Of a stretch of 64,000 nucleotides of DNA, positions 48,903 to 58,640 are shown one piece after another. Numbering within the stretch: position 1 is the stretch's first letter; each line of letters begins with the position of its first letter. Made by a program: the position numbers and the translations under genes. The notes beneath the pieces were generated by a model, which saw only the letters and a program-made list of their open reading frames with translations, did no database searches and had not been told where the DNA came from. This DNA comes from Fibrobacter sp. UWR2 (GTDB taxonomy: Bacteria; Fibrobacterota; Fibrobacteria; Fibrobacterales; Fibrobacteraceae). The stretch is from positions 248,001 through 312,000 of the forward strand of contig NZ_MWQE01000001.1 in NCBI RefSeq assembly GCF_002210285.1, given 5' to 3'.

Positions 48903-49223
48903 ATGCCAGAGAAAAGACGCAAAGGATACGGGTTTACTGGGGAACGCGTCATGGACGTGAGCGTGCTTTTGGAGCAGGTTCTGAAGAAGAACCACATCGA
49001 CGAAAACATGCACCTGAGGACCATTTCGGAACACTTCGGGGACATCGTCGGGACGGCCGTTTTACCCCATGTACAACTAGTGAAATTGGACAAGCGGACA
49101 CTGGTGCTGAAGGCCGCTTCTTCGGCCTGGAAAAGCGAACTCTTTTTGCAAAAAAAAACTATTATTGACAAGTGTAATACGCTGCTCGGAGAGCCGTTTA
49201 TACAGGCTATACGCTTTGTCTGA
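48903..49223 (+). CDS. dciA: DciA (DUF721) replicative helicase loader
   Basis: 106 residues. The DUF721 core is seen: SEHFGDIVGTAVLPHVQLVKLDKRTLVLKAASSAWKSELFLQKKTIIDKCNTLLG, where W-K-S-E-L is the usual WaxEL motif. DciA is the ancestral loader of the DnaB helicase. The gene lies directly before gyrB, as in many bacteria. It begins 6 bases after the permease stop, so all three may share a transcript. Confidence 0.85.
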   Translation: MPEKRRKGYGFTGERVMDVSVLLEQVLKKNHIDENMHLRTISEHFGDIVGTAVLPHVQLVKLDKRTLVLKAASSAWKSELFLQKKTIIDKCNTLLGEPFIQAIRFV

Positions 49224-49250
49224 ACGGGGATTGCCGGTGCAGATTTTTGA

Positions 49251-51209
<1,959 letters not shown>

Positions 51210-51212
51210 TTT

Positions 51213-52217
51213 ATGAGCCCTACGAAAGCAGACTTTCAGGTGGTTCTTGGGCAGGCGCGTGAACTTGTCCGCGAATCGCTAGAAAGGACGGAACAGGTGA
51301 TTATGCAGGTGGCCGAGACTGCCCCTGTGGGCATTTCTGACCGCCTTGTATCGCTGTTTGGCCGCAAGGGGAAGCGCATACGCTCGACACTTCTGTGCCT
51401 TATCGCAAACTGCGGGGAAAAGGCGCCGGACGTAAACCGCGTGGCCCATGCCTGTGCGAGCGTGGAACTCCTGCACCTTGCAAGCCTCGTGCACGACGAC
51501 ATCATTGACGGTACGGACGTGCGTCGCGGCAAGAAGACTGCGCACAAGGAATGGGGTACCCAGGTGGCTGTGCTTGTGGGCGACTACGTGCTTTCGCAGT
51601 CCATGCGTTGCGTGATTGACGAAGAAGTCCGTAGCGTACCTGTCATTATTTCTGATGCCGCCGACATGCTCATTGTGGGTGAAATCATGGAACTGGATCA
51701 TTGCGGTGAAATGACGCTTTCCAGGGAAATGTACAACGAGATTATCAACCGCAAGACGGCAGCCCTTATCGAGGCCGCGTCGCGCCTGGGTGGTATCATG
51801 GCGGGTTTCGACGAGTCGCTCGTGAACGAATGCGGCAAGATGGGGGCTCACTTCGGGCTTGCCTTCCAGATTATCGATGACCTGCTGGACTACGGCTACG
51901 GCTCCAAGAACCTGGACAAGGCGAAGTTTACCGACCTCTCGAATGGACTTATCACGCTCCCGCTGTTGTACTACTTCGAAGACTGCAGTACTGCGGAGCG
52001 CGCTGAAATGGAATCGCTTATCAAGAAGGCTTCGGAAGAGGGTGTAGCCGAAATGATTCTGGAACGCCTGAACGCAAAGAAGAGCTTTGACAAGGCGAAA
52101 GCCGAAGCGCAGGAACACCTGGAACAGGCGCTCGAGATTGCGGACAAGTTCCCGAAGAACACGTTTACCGAAGAGATTGTCGCCATGTTTGCGAGCATGA
52201 GCGACCGCGGAAATTAA
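51213..52217 (+). CDS. Polyprenyl (octaprenyl-type) diphosphate synthase
   Basis: trans-prenyltransferase of the IspB/IspA group, 334 residues. First Asp-rich motif: LASLVHDDIIDGTDVRRG; second: FQIIDDLLDYGYGSKN. The chain-length-setting residues ahead of the first Asp motif are L-H-L-A-S, so it probably makes a long chain for quinone tails; the length is not proven. It is 3 bases downstream of gyrB and probably read with it. Confidence 0.92.
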   Translation: MSPTKADFQVVLGQARELVRESLERTEQVIMQVAETAPVGISDRLVSLFGRKGKRIRSTLLCLIANCGEKAPDVNRVAHACASVELLHLASLVHDDIIDGTDVRRGKKTAHKEWGTQVAVLVGDYVLSQSMRCVIDEEVRSVPVIISDAADMLIVGEIMELDHCGEMTLSREMYNEIINRKTAALIEAASRLGGIMAGFDESLVNECGKMGAHFGLAFQIIDDLLDYGYGSKNLDKAKFTDLSNGLITLPLLYYFEDCSTAERAEMESLIKKASEEGVAEMILERLNAKKSFDKAKAEAQEHLEQALEIADKFPKNTFTEEIVAMFASMSDRGN

Positions 52218-52222
52218 GCGCC

Positions 52223-52246
52223 TGCGGCGTAGTTATTTACGCCGCA
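52223..52246. terminator. Perfect hairpin overlapping the corA stop
   Basis: TGCGGCGTA (52223-52231) and TACGCCGCA (52238-52246) form a perfect 9-bp stem with loop GTTATT, which contains the corA stop codon. No T-run follows, so it is only terminator-like. Confidence 0.4.
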
Positions 52247-53165
52247 TCCAGAAGGCGAGGAACACCACCACCGACAGGATACAGACTGCGATGATGCCCC
52301 AGAAGGCGATTGCCGATCCGGTGACCGCATCGCCGTTCATGCCGAAGGGGAGTTTTACGTTCATGCCGAACAAGCTTGCGAAGAACGTCGGGAGCGATAT
52401 GGAAATCGTCACGATGGTCAAGTTCTTCATTAGCTGGTTCACGTTGTTGTTAATGACGCTTGCGCGGGCATCCATCATGGATGTCAAAATGTTGGCGTAG
52501 ATGTTTGCCTGTTGCAAACTCTGGCCGTTCTCGATTTGGATGTCTTCCAGGAGCTCGCGCTCGGCTTCCGTCCAGTTGAGGCTGCGGCCCAGCTGCAACT
52601 TGCGGAGCAGCGTATCGTTACTGTTGAGTGCGCTCACGTAGTAAATCAAGCCCTTGTTGAGGCTGAACATGGAAAGCAGGTACTTGTTTTCCATCGACGT
52701 GTTGAGGCGCAACTCCAAGTCGTCGTTGATGCGGTTGATGATACGCAGGTGCTCGTTAAAGTGAGAAATCGCGAAACTCAGCACGCGCAGCACGAAGGTG
52801 TTCAAACTATCGATTTTCGAGAAGCGACGCTCATCCATTACGGGAATGTCGCTGTCGGTAAGGAGCAGCACCCAGTCCTTGAAAATGAAAATGCCGAAGG
52901 ATTCGACGCGGAACTGGAAATTGTCGGCCGCGGAGTAGTTCTTGGGCTTCTTGAACACTATCGTGGTAAAGTCGTCGTCGTACTCGATGCGGGAAAGCTC
53001 GTCGGAGTCGAATGCGGAGGCGATGGTATGCTCGGTAATCTCGTATTCTTTGACTAGGACGCTTCGCTGTTCCTGGCTGAGGGAGCCCATGATGACGATA
53101 TCCGCTGCGTCTTCGTTCGGGGCGACTGCGATGCGACCCGATTCGATTTTGTAATACTTGAGCAT
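52233..53165 (-). CDS. CorA-family magnesium/cobalt transporter
   Basis: 310 residues from ATG 53165, with AAAGGGGG as a strong ribosome-binding site; the ORF start at 53219 would extend it wrongly. The N-terminal domain is alpha/beta, followed by long helices, and at the C-terminus two membrane segments separated by GMN in FASLFGMNVKLPFGMN, the CorA selectivity signature. It would import Mg2+ or another divalent metal. It follows the secDF terminator. Confidence 0.9.
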   Translation of the reverse strand: MLKYYKIESGRIAVAPNEDAADIVIMGSLSQEQRSVLVKEYEITEHTIASAFDSDELSRIEYDDDFTTIVFKKPKNYSAADNFQFRVESFGIFIFKDWVLLLTDSDIPVMDERRFSKIDSLNTFVLRVLSFAISHFNEHLRIINRINDDLELRLNTSMENKYLLSMFSLNKGLIYYVSALNSNDTLLRKLQLGRSLNWTEAERELLEDIQIENGQSLQQANIYANILTSMMDARASVINNNVNQLMKNLTIVTISISLPTFFASLFGMNVKLPFGMNGDAVTGSAIAFWGIIAVCILSVVVFLAFWMRRK

Positions 53166-53234
53166 GGAGCCCCCTTTGATCGAACGCCTGCCAATATAGA
53201 AAAAACTCTCGGAAACCACAAGTTTAGTAATAAA

Positions 53235-53268
53235 GAAAAAAGCCCCGGCGTGGTGCCGAGGGCTTTTT
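53235..53268 (-). terminator. Terminator after secDF
   Basis: GCCCCGGC (53242-53249) pairs with GCCGAGGGC (53255-53263) with one bulge; T-run on both sides (minus strand: TTTTTTC). Confidence 0.85.
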
Positions 53269-53301
53269 AGATCTTCGCTTTCGCGAGGATGATAACAGGA
53301 A

Positions 53302-55947
53302 TTACACCGTCTTCTTGGAGCGGTTGGACCACCAAAGAACGATCGGCGAGCAGATGCACACGGAGGAGTAGGTACCGATGAGGATACCGAAGCACTGCAC
53401 GAGACCGAAGTCGCGGATGGAGGAACCGCCCTTCACGGCGAGGATCACGCACACGAACAAGGTCGTGAGGGAGGTGACCACTGTACGGCTGAAGCACTGG
53501 TTCATGGACTTGTTGATGGTTTCGCCGAAGTTCGCAGAACCGAATACCACGGTGTTTTCACGGATGCGGTCGAAGTTCACGATGGTGTCGTTCACGGAGT
53601 AACCGATCATCGTGAGGAGCGAGGCAATCAGGGCGCCGTCGAAGGAGAGGCTGAATGCCGAGATGAAGCCGAGCGTGATGATGGTATCGTGCACGAGGCC
53701 GAGCACGGCTGCGACACCGAAGCCGAGACCGAACTTGCCGAAACGGAACCACACGTAGAGCAGGATGCCGATCCAGGCGAGAATCACGGACAAGATAGCG
53801 TTGAAGCGGAGTTCCTTACCGATGGTCGGACCCACGGTGTCCTTAGCAACGATCACGCACTTCTGGTTGGCCTTGTCGAAGGCCTGCTGCATGGTGGCTT
53901 CGAAGTTGGCGTCGTCGGTGCGGAGGCTGACCTGGTAGGAGTTGGCAGAAGTACCGCCGAGAGAGCGGACCTTCGTGCCCGTAATGCCGGCAGCGGAGAG
54001 AGCTTTGCTCAAATCCTTTTCGTGCTTGGCGTCATCCTGGTACTGGATGGTGTAAACCTGACCACCGGTGAAGTCGATACTGAAGTCGAAACCCTTCACG
54101 GCGATGCAGGCGATGCTTGCCACGATGAGGACGAGCGAGATAATGCCGAACTTGCGACGGTTCGGGATAATCTGGAGGTTCGCCTCGTTGATGGCCTTGA
54201 AACCGTTGCCGATGGAGAGCGTCGTGGCGTCACGCTTGGCGAGCTTCCAGTCGAGGATAGCGCGGGTGAGCGTGATGGCGCAGAAGAGGGAGGTCAGGAT
54301 ACCGATAGTAAGCGTAAGACCGAAACCCTTCACGGAACCGGTACCGATTTTGTACAGGATAAGGCCAGTGAGAACGGTCGTCAAGTTGGAGTCCAAGATG
54401 GCGCTGAAGGCGCGTTCGTAACCCTTGGCGACGGCAGCACGGGCGGTGAGGCCGGCCTTGAGTTCTTCACGGATACGTTCGTAAATAATCACGTTTGCGT
54501 CGAGCGACATACCCACGACGAGGATGAAGCCCGCAATACCGGGGAGCGTGAGGGTCGCGTTGAACACGGACATCACGGCGGCGGTCACGAGGGTGTTGAT
54601 GAACATACCGATGCTCGCGATGAAACCACCGAGGCGGTAGTAGGCGACCATGAACACCAAGCAGAGGATAAGGCCGATAGCACCGGAACCGAAACCCTGG
54701 ACGATGTTTTCTTCACCGAGGGTGGCACCGACGGTACGGCTTTCGATAATCTTCATCGGGGCCTTGAGGGCTCCGGCGCGGAGCACGACAGCGAGGCGGT
54801 TAGCTTCGGCCATGTCGTCGAGACCGGTAATCTGGGCGTCGCCGTTCGGGATGCGTTCGTTGATGCGCGGGGCGCTGATGACCTGGTTGTCAAGCACGAT
54901 GGCCATCTGCTTGCCGACGTTGGCGGCCGTGACAGCGGAGAACTTCTTGGGACCGATGCCGCCGAACTTGAGGGTCACGGCGATTTCACCGGCGCTCACA
55001 CCGTCAGAGATACGGTGCGGCTGGGCGTTCACGATGTCGTCACCGCCCATTTCGGCACGGCGCTTGAGGAGGTAGAGACGCTTGGCCTTCACCGGAGAGT
55101 CATTCTTGATCTTCTCGAGACCGCTACCGAAGGCGAAGTTTACATCGCGCGGAATGAGCTTCTTGACACCGTCAAGTTCGAGGATCTTCTTGACCTTCTC
55201 GATATCTTCTTCGGCGATGAACCCGCCGTTGCCGATATTCATGTAGTAGTCGCTGAGAGCCTTCCCGACCGCGGATGCCGGTGCGGCTTCGGTTTCTTCC
55301 GTCTTGGAGGAATCTTCGGCCTTCGGGGCTTCGGCAGCAGCGACGTTTCCGCTCAGGAGTTCTTCATCGGAGAGCTGCTTGGCTGTGTCGGCGGCAGCAG
55401 CGACCGTAGAGTCCTTGACTGCGGCACTGTCCGTAGCGGCAGAGTCGGCTGCGGTCACATCGGAAGTCTGGCGGGTCAGGTACTGGTCGATGAGGGTGAG
55501 CGTCGTGTTGAACTTTTCAGATTCTGCGAGAATCTTGAATTCAAGTTTTGCGGTAGAACCCACGAGCGACTTGGCGGTAGAATCGTCCACGCCGGCAAGT
55601 TCGACCAGGATGCGGTCGTCGCCGGAGGGAGAAATCTGCGGTTCGGAAAGACCGAACTGGTCAACACGGTTACGGATAATTTCCAGAGACTGGGCCTGGA
55701 TGTCCTTGATATCGTCGTCTTCCTTGAGGCCGGACGGGTCGATCTGGAGCGTGATGCTCGTACCACCCGCGAGGTCAAGGCCGAAGTTGATGGACCTAGT
55801 TGCAAGTTTCGGGTTTTCCTTGAGGAAGGCCTTCTGCTCTTCGCCCTTCTTGGTGTGAACCTGGATAGAGGGCCAAACAGTGTAGGCCGAGAGTGCAATG
55901 ACGAGGAGAATAAAGAATTCTCGCATGCCGAATTTATGTTTGTTCAT
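53302..55947 (-). CDS. secDF: SecD-SecF fusion protein
   Basis: Protein-translocase accessory subunit using proton motive force. 881 residues, joining SecD and SecF. SecD part: INFGLDLAGGTSITLQIDP and VELAGVDD near the N-terminus; LRAGALKAPMKIIESRTVGATLGEENI, and GFILVVGMSLDANVIIYERIREEL in the membrane domain. SecF part from about residue 600: GFDFSIDFTGGQVYTIQYQ and MIGYSVNDTIVNFDRIREN. A low-complexity Ala/Asp/Glu/Ser stretch (about residues 168-235) is inserted in the first periplasmic domain, absent from typical SecD. Single-gene unit with terminator. Confidence 0.95.
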   Translation of the reverse strand: MNKHKFGMREFFILLVIALSAYTVWPSIQVHTKKGEEQKAFLKENPKLATRSINFGLDLAGGTSITLQIDPSGLKEDDDIKDIQAQSLEIIRNRVDQFGLSEPQISPSGDDRILVELAGVDDSTAKSLVGSTAKLEFKILAESEKFNTTLTLIDQYLTRQTSDVTAADSAATDSAAVKDSTVAAAADTAKQLSDEELLSGNVAAAEAPKAEDSSKTEETEAAPASAVGKALSDYYMNIGNGGFIAEEDIEKVKKILELDGVKKLIPRDVNFAFGSGLEKIKNDSPVKAKRLYLLKRRAEMGGDDIVNAQPHRISDGVSAGEIAVTLKFGGIGPKKFSAVTAANVGKQMAIVLDNQVISAPRINERIPNGDAQITGLDDMAEANRLAVVLRAGALKAPMKIIESRTVGATLGEENIVQGFGSGAIGLILCLVFMVAYYRLGGFIASIGMFINTLVTAAVMSVFNATLTLPGIAGFILVVGMSLDANVIIYERIREELKAGLTARAAVAKGYERAFSAILDSNLTTVLTGLILYKIGTGSVKGFGLTLTIGILTSLFCAITLTRAILDWKLAKRDATTLSIGNGFKAINEANLQIIPNRRKFGIISLVLIVASIACIAVKGFDFSIDFTGGQVYTIQYQDDAKHEKDLSKALSAAGITGTKVRSLGGTSANSYQVSLRTDDANFEATMQQAFDKANQKCVIVAKDTVGPTIGKELRFNAILSVILAWIGILLYVWFRFGKFGLGFGVAAVLGLVHDTIITLGFISAFSLSFDGALIASLLTMIGYSVNDTIVNFDRIRENTVVFGSANFGETINKSMNQCFSRTVVTSLTTLFVCVILAVKGGSSIRDFGLVQCFGILIGTYSSVCICSPIVLWWSNRSKKTV

Positions 55948-56160
55948 CTGTAATCCCTTAATAAGGCATTAATACGCATTTAGTTGCGGGTGCAAAGATA
56001 GAAAATAGTCACCGGTTAATGGTTGCCGGGTGCCGGAAATACGGGTGAGAATGGGCTTTTTTGAGTGTTTTAAGGGGGAGGGCTCCCCCTGGTTCGCACT
56101 ACGTTGCTCTCCACCCCTTCGCCTAAGGGGTTCCACCCCCTAAAACCCCCAGAAGTGAGC

Positions 56161-56195
56161 GCCATAGCCAATGCACTTATGCAATTGGCTATGGC
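56161..56195. repeat. 12-bp perfect inverted repeat
   Basis: GCCATAGCCAAT (56161-56172) and ATTGGCTATGGC (56184-56195) form a perfect stem, with three further base pairs inside (one bulge). No T-run adjoins. Confidence 0.7.
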
Positions 56196-56227
56196 CGAAC
56201 GCAAGGGGGTTCTGCAAACCCCCGATT

Positions 56228-56276
56228 GTCATGCCGGATGTCATGCCAGATGTCATGCCGAACTTGTTTCGACATC
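56228..56276. repeat. GTCATGCC 12-mer tandem array plus GTCATGCCGAACTTG element
   Basis: Copies at 56228-56239, 56240-56251 and 56252-56263; the last continues into GAACTTGTTTCGACATC, an inverted form of the intergenic repeat family. Confidence 0.6.
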
Positions 56277-56320
56277 GCCGTTCCTTACCAGAACCGCTTC
56301 CTATAAGAAAGTTTGCTACA

Positions 56321-56382
56321 AGAGGCTCTTTGCACACTCACACATTCACTTCGTTCGAGTGTTCGCTTAGCGAAGAGCCTCT
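56321..56382. repeat. 10-bp inverted repeat flanking nested palindromes
   Basis: AGAGGCTCTT (56321-56330) and AAGAGCCTCT (56373-56382) are perfect complements. Between them is TTCGC-TTA-GCGAA (56362-56374), a further palindrome overlapping the right arm. Confidence 0.65.
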
Positions 56383-56454
56383 CTCCGCAAAGAAACACGA
56401 GAGGTTCTTTGGAATGGGAACGCTTATTGTAGGGACATGCAAGAATCTGGTACT

Positions 56455-56492
56455 GCGAAAGCCTTGCGGCTGTTAGTCGCTGCGGCTTTCGC
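56455..56492. repeat. 9-bp inverted repeat with inner stem
   Basis: GCGAAAGCC (56455-56463) pairs with GGCTTTCGC (56484-56492); inside, GCGGC and GTCGC can pair with one wobble. Confidence 0.6.
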
Positions 56493-56534
56493 GAACGGCG
56501 GGTATCGTATTAAACTGCGGGTAGATGTTTTTTT

Positions 56535-56630
56535 TTAGGCGTCGATCTTGTAATTGTTGCGGGTGGACTTTTTAGCCTTGGAAGCGGATTTCTTGGTGTT
56601 CTTGTTGTTGGACTTGACGTTCTTGGACAT
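56535..56630 (-). CDS. Tiny basic protein, 31 residues, unknown
   Basis: The minus strand reads MSKNVKSNNKNTKKSASKAK then KSTRNNYKIDA, ending at TAA. Eleven of 31 residues are Lys or Arg and most of the rest are Asn/Ser/Thr. AAAAAGGCG precedes the ATG at workable spacing. Codons are AAG/AAC/TCC-rich like the highly expressed genes here, which argues for real translation. It is too small for most gene finders. A nucleic-acid- or ribosome-associated role is inferred from charge only. It lies next to the hairpin-rich gap. Confidence 0.6.
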   Translation of the reverse strand: MSKNVKSNNKNTKKSASKAKKSTRNNYKIDA

Positions 56631-56663
56631 GATTTTCGCCTTTTTAGTTAAAACTTTTCGTGT

Positions 56664-56682
56664 GGAATTTGAAGAAAATTCC
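56664..56682 (-). promoter_or_regulatory. Small hairpin upstream of the 31-residue gene
   Basis: GGAATTT (56664-56670) pairs with AAATTCC (56676-56682) in the gap between the lipoprotein terminator and the small gene. Confidence 0.3.
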
Positions 56683-56690
56683 ATTTGGGA

Positions 56691-56728
56691 TAAAACAATT
56701 ACAGCGCACCTCGGGGTGCGTTGTAATT
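56691..56728 (-). terminator. Terminator of the paralogous-domain lipoprotein gene
   Basis: AATTACAGCGCACC (56697-56710) pairs with GGTGCGTTGTAATT (56715-56728) with one G-T wobble; the minus strand then reads TGTTTTATCC. Confidence 0.82.
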
Positions 56729-56745
56729 ATTTTCAAAAATGTTGA

Positions 56746-58053
56746 TTATTCTTCTAGTTTAGTACAGCGGACGGAGAAGCCGTGAGTTTTGTACGTTTCC
56801 TGCTCAGTTAGGTACTCTCCCGAACGAGATGTTGCAGCGGCAAACGCTGTTGAAATTACTTCACCATTTTTAGAATAAGAACCTTCGTCGGGATAATACC
56901 AATATGTAGCCTCACCTATACGCGTTAATCTTCGATCCCAAATATACCCTGCACCGACGAGGGAATAGCCGCTGTAATTAAAGCCCCCAAATGATATTGC
57001 TCGAGCGTCTTGAATTCCGTGCTTATTGTTGTCCGCATGAAGCACAATGTAAAAATCGTCCTGAGTCAGAAGCCGCCAGCCATCCGGACAAATTCCCTGG
57101 TGGTTCGGCTGGATTAAATCGGCGCAGCTTTCGGTATTGCAGCGGCTCGGCAGCTGCATCATCTCGGCCCACTGGTAAAGTCCTCCGTAACGGTCGCAAT
57201 TTGTGGTATCCCTATCGTAGCAGTAACGCTCGATTAACGTATCGTTTGCCTGATCTTTTGTAATACCAACCATCTTGCCGATATTGAGGTTTTCTGCCAT
57301 TACGGTCACAGAAGCGGCCTCGCCTTTTTTGTTTTTCCCGTTTATCGTAATGTAGTAGTAGCTACGACCATTGCGTTCATCAACAAAAGTCTTGTAATCG
57401 CTGCTTTTGATACGAATAGCATCACCCAAATCAGCCTTATGGTCATACGGGACATAGCCGCTGCTACTGGGAACACTTGAACTCGACTGCGGAGTGACGC
57501 TGGAGGAGGAGTTCACACTACTGCTCGATTGCGGAGTGACGCTAGAGGAAGACTTCACACTGCTGCTGGATTTCGCGCTAGAGCTCGACTGCGGCGTGAC
57601 ACTAGAAGAGGACTTCGCGGAACTGCTAGACGCGACGCTCGAGGAAGACTTCGCACTGCTGCTAGATTTTGCAGAGCTGCTGGAAGATTTTGCACTGCTA
57701 CTGGACACACTTGTCTCGCTGCTGCTCGACTTCGGTGTGACGCTCGAAGAGGACTTCGCGGAACTGCTAGACGCGACGCTCGAGGAAGACTTCACACTGC
57801 TGCTGGACTTCGCACTAGAGCTCGACTTCGCGTTGACTGAAGAAGAAGACTTGGCAGAGCTACTGGACACACTTGTCTCGTCTTCGCTCGACTGCGGTGT
57901 GACGTCTTCGATACTGCTGGACGACTCGTCGTCGCGCGGGGCAAAACTGCTCTCATCATCACAGGCGGCCAAGAGAAAGATACTTGCGATAAAGAACACC
58001 ATACCGATGTGCCCAACGCATTTTAACGACGACAAAAGTCCAAACTTCTTCAT
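56746..58053 (-). CDS. Lipoprotein with Fibrobacter major paralogous domain (TIGR02145-like)
   Basis: 435 residues from ATG 58053, with GGAAGGAGG upstream. The lipobox FLLAAC is near residue 33 and is followed by a 160-residue poly-serine linker made of S-S-S-x-K/V/A blocks. Residues about 215-435 carry the domain characteristic of Fibrobacter: VMAENLNIGKMVG, RYCYDRDTTNCDRYGGLYQWAEMM, GICPDGWRLLTQDDF and SVRCTK at the end. Such proteins exist in many copies in Fibrobacter genomes; surface exposure is inferred, function unknown. Strong lineage marker for the window. Confidence 0.88.
   Translation of the reverse strand: MKKFGLLSSLKCVGHIGMVFFIASIFLLAACDDESSFAPRDDESSSSIEDVTPQSSEDETSVSSSSAKSSSSVNAKSSSSAKSSSSVKSSSSVASSSSAKSSSSVTPKSSSSETSVSSSSAKSSSSSAKSSSSAKSSSSVASSSSAKSSSSVTPQSSSSAKSSSSVKSSSSVTPQSSSSVNSSSSVTPQSSSSVPSSSGYVPYDHKADLGDAIRIKSSDYKTFVDERNGRSYYYITINGKNKKGEAASVTVMAENLNIGKMVGITKDQANDTLIERYCYDRDTTNCDRYGGLYQWAEMMQLPSRCNTESCADLIQPNHQGICPDGWRLLTQDDFYIVLHADNNKHGIQDARAISFGGFNYSGYSLVGAGYIWDRRLTRIGEATYWYYPDEGSYSKNGEVISTAFAAATSRSGEYLTEQETYKTHGFSVRCTKLEE
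57460..57925 (-). repeat. Serine-codon low-complexity repeat inside the lipoprotein
   Basis: Degenerate tandem units encoding S-S-S-A/V-K-S-S-S and S-V-T-P-Q-S. Direct near-identical copies (for example GACTTCGCGGAACTGCTAGA at 57611 and 57752) make it prone to slippage. The opposite strand is open by codon complementarity and is not a gene. Confidence 0.85.
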
Positions 58054-58214
58054 ATGTCCTCCTTCCAAATCATACACCACAAATATAACCAAAACACCCC
58101 GTCACATTGTAAAAAATGCATGTAAACAAACTTTTTCGGCTCATTTTGTGGGTCAAATCCGTTTTATAGGTAGGGGCTCTGCAATTCCGCAGTTCCACCA
58201 TAAACGGAGTATAA

Positions 58215-58474
58215 ATGAATAATGCGCTGAGTACAGGTTGTGTTGACATTTGGCTGGACGAAATCGTGCCGTGCCTCAAGGATACCGAAACTGGAGAAAT
58301 CAAAGAGACCGTGGTTTTCATTTTGCTCTTAACAAAGAGTTGCTAAATCACTATATTGGAATGTTGGGATGTTCCCATATTGGGGCTCTTCATCCTTATC
58401 ATTTTATGTTAGGGATAAATGCAGCAAAAAAATTGTTGGAGACGTACACCTATGAATGGAACGGAGATGGCTGA
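58215..58474 (+). pseudogene. Remnant of a two-frame acetyltransferase-like gene (internal deletion and frameshift)
   Basis: Frame one from ATG 58215 reads MNNALSTGCVDIWLDEIVPC to ETVVF (to 58319), then changes to unrelated codons and stops at 58346. Frame three of the same strand continues with GFHFALNKELLNHYIGMLGC and ends E-T-Y-T-Y-E-W-N-G-D-G, stop 58474. The two parts look like the start and end of one family of about 190 residues known in gut bacteria (my recollection, not verified). The middle hundred codons are missing. GGAG lies before the ATG. It is upstream of, and overlaps, an intact small gene. Confidence 0.6.
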
Positions 58475-58640
58475 AGATATTTTGGCTGATATTCGGATAC
58501 CGATTTCAGCTGTTCCCAATCCGTATAAGGATGCTCCGCCCTGCAGGCTGAACTTGTTAGAGTTGGCGAGGTACGCCGAGCGCGTCGGGAAGAAAATAGA
58601 AGAACTGACTGCCGAGGAGATTCTGCAGTTCAAGTTGTAA
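58452..58640 (+). CDS. Small protein of unknown function, partner of the 58215 remnant
   Basis: 62 residues from ATG 58452 (an ATG at 58467 is possible). The sequence has ILADIRIPISAVPNPYKDAP and NLLELARYAERVGKKIEELT, with a helical C-terminal half. It overlaps the remnant by 23 bases, so the pair was once translationally coupled. Such overlap is typical of small two-gene modules, e.g. toxin-antitoxin, but nothing else supports that here. No family is recognised. Confidence 0.55.
   Translation: MNGTEMAEDILADIRIPISAVPNPYKDAPPCRLNLLELARYAERVGKKIEELTAEEILQFKL

Larger units (their letters stand above)
55950..56534. other. 585-base gap with many hairpins and a triplicated 12-mer, no long gene
   Basis: This gap contains at least six stems: AGGGGGAG/CTCCCCCT (56073-56090), CCCCTT/AAGGGG near 56117-56134, GCCATAGCCAAT/ATTGGCTATGGC (56161-56195), GGGGGTT/AACCCCC (56205-56223), AGAGGCTCTT/AAGAGCCTCT (56321-56382) and GCGAAAGCC/GGCTTTCGC (56455-56492). 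A 12-mer GTCATGCC(G/A)GAT lies at 56228, 56240 and 56252 (third copy diverges). The open frames on either strand have no ribosome-binding site or recognisable protein. No tmRNA, RNase P or SRP RNA signature is seen. It could hold a structured RNA or a composite repeat. Confidence 0.6.

Noticed and set aside
53689-55953. 754-codon plus-strand frame over secDF
   Set aside because: Complement of secDF with Glu/Val/Asp/Arg bias; no domain.
56228-56263. CRISPR or short tandem-repeat array of biological size
   Set aside because: Only three 12-bp units without spacers; better explained as part of an intergenic repeat.
56104-56476. Open frames of 88 and 101 codons in the hairpin-rich gap
   Set aside because: No ribosome-binding site, composition unlike protein, and full of inverted repeats.
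55960-56530. tmRNA, RNase P RNA or SRP RNA
   Set aside because: I looked for their conserved core sequences and found none.
57460-57925. CRISPR array
   Set aside because: The repeats are coding, of variable unit size, without unique spacers.
57494-58222. 242-codon plus-strand frame opposite the poly-serine linker
   Set aside because: The Leu/Glu/Asp repeats are just the complement of serine codons.
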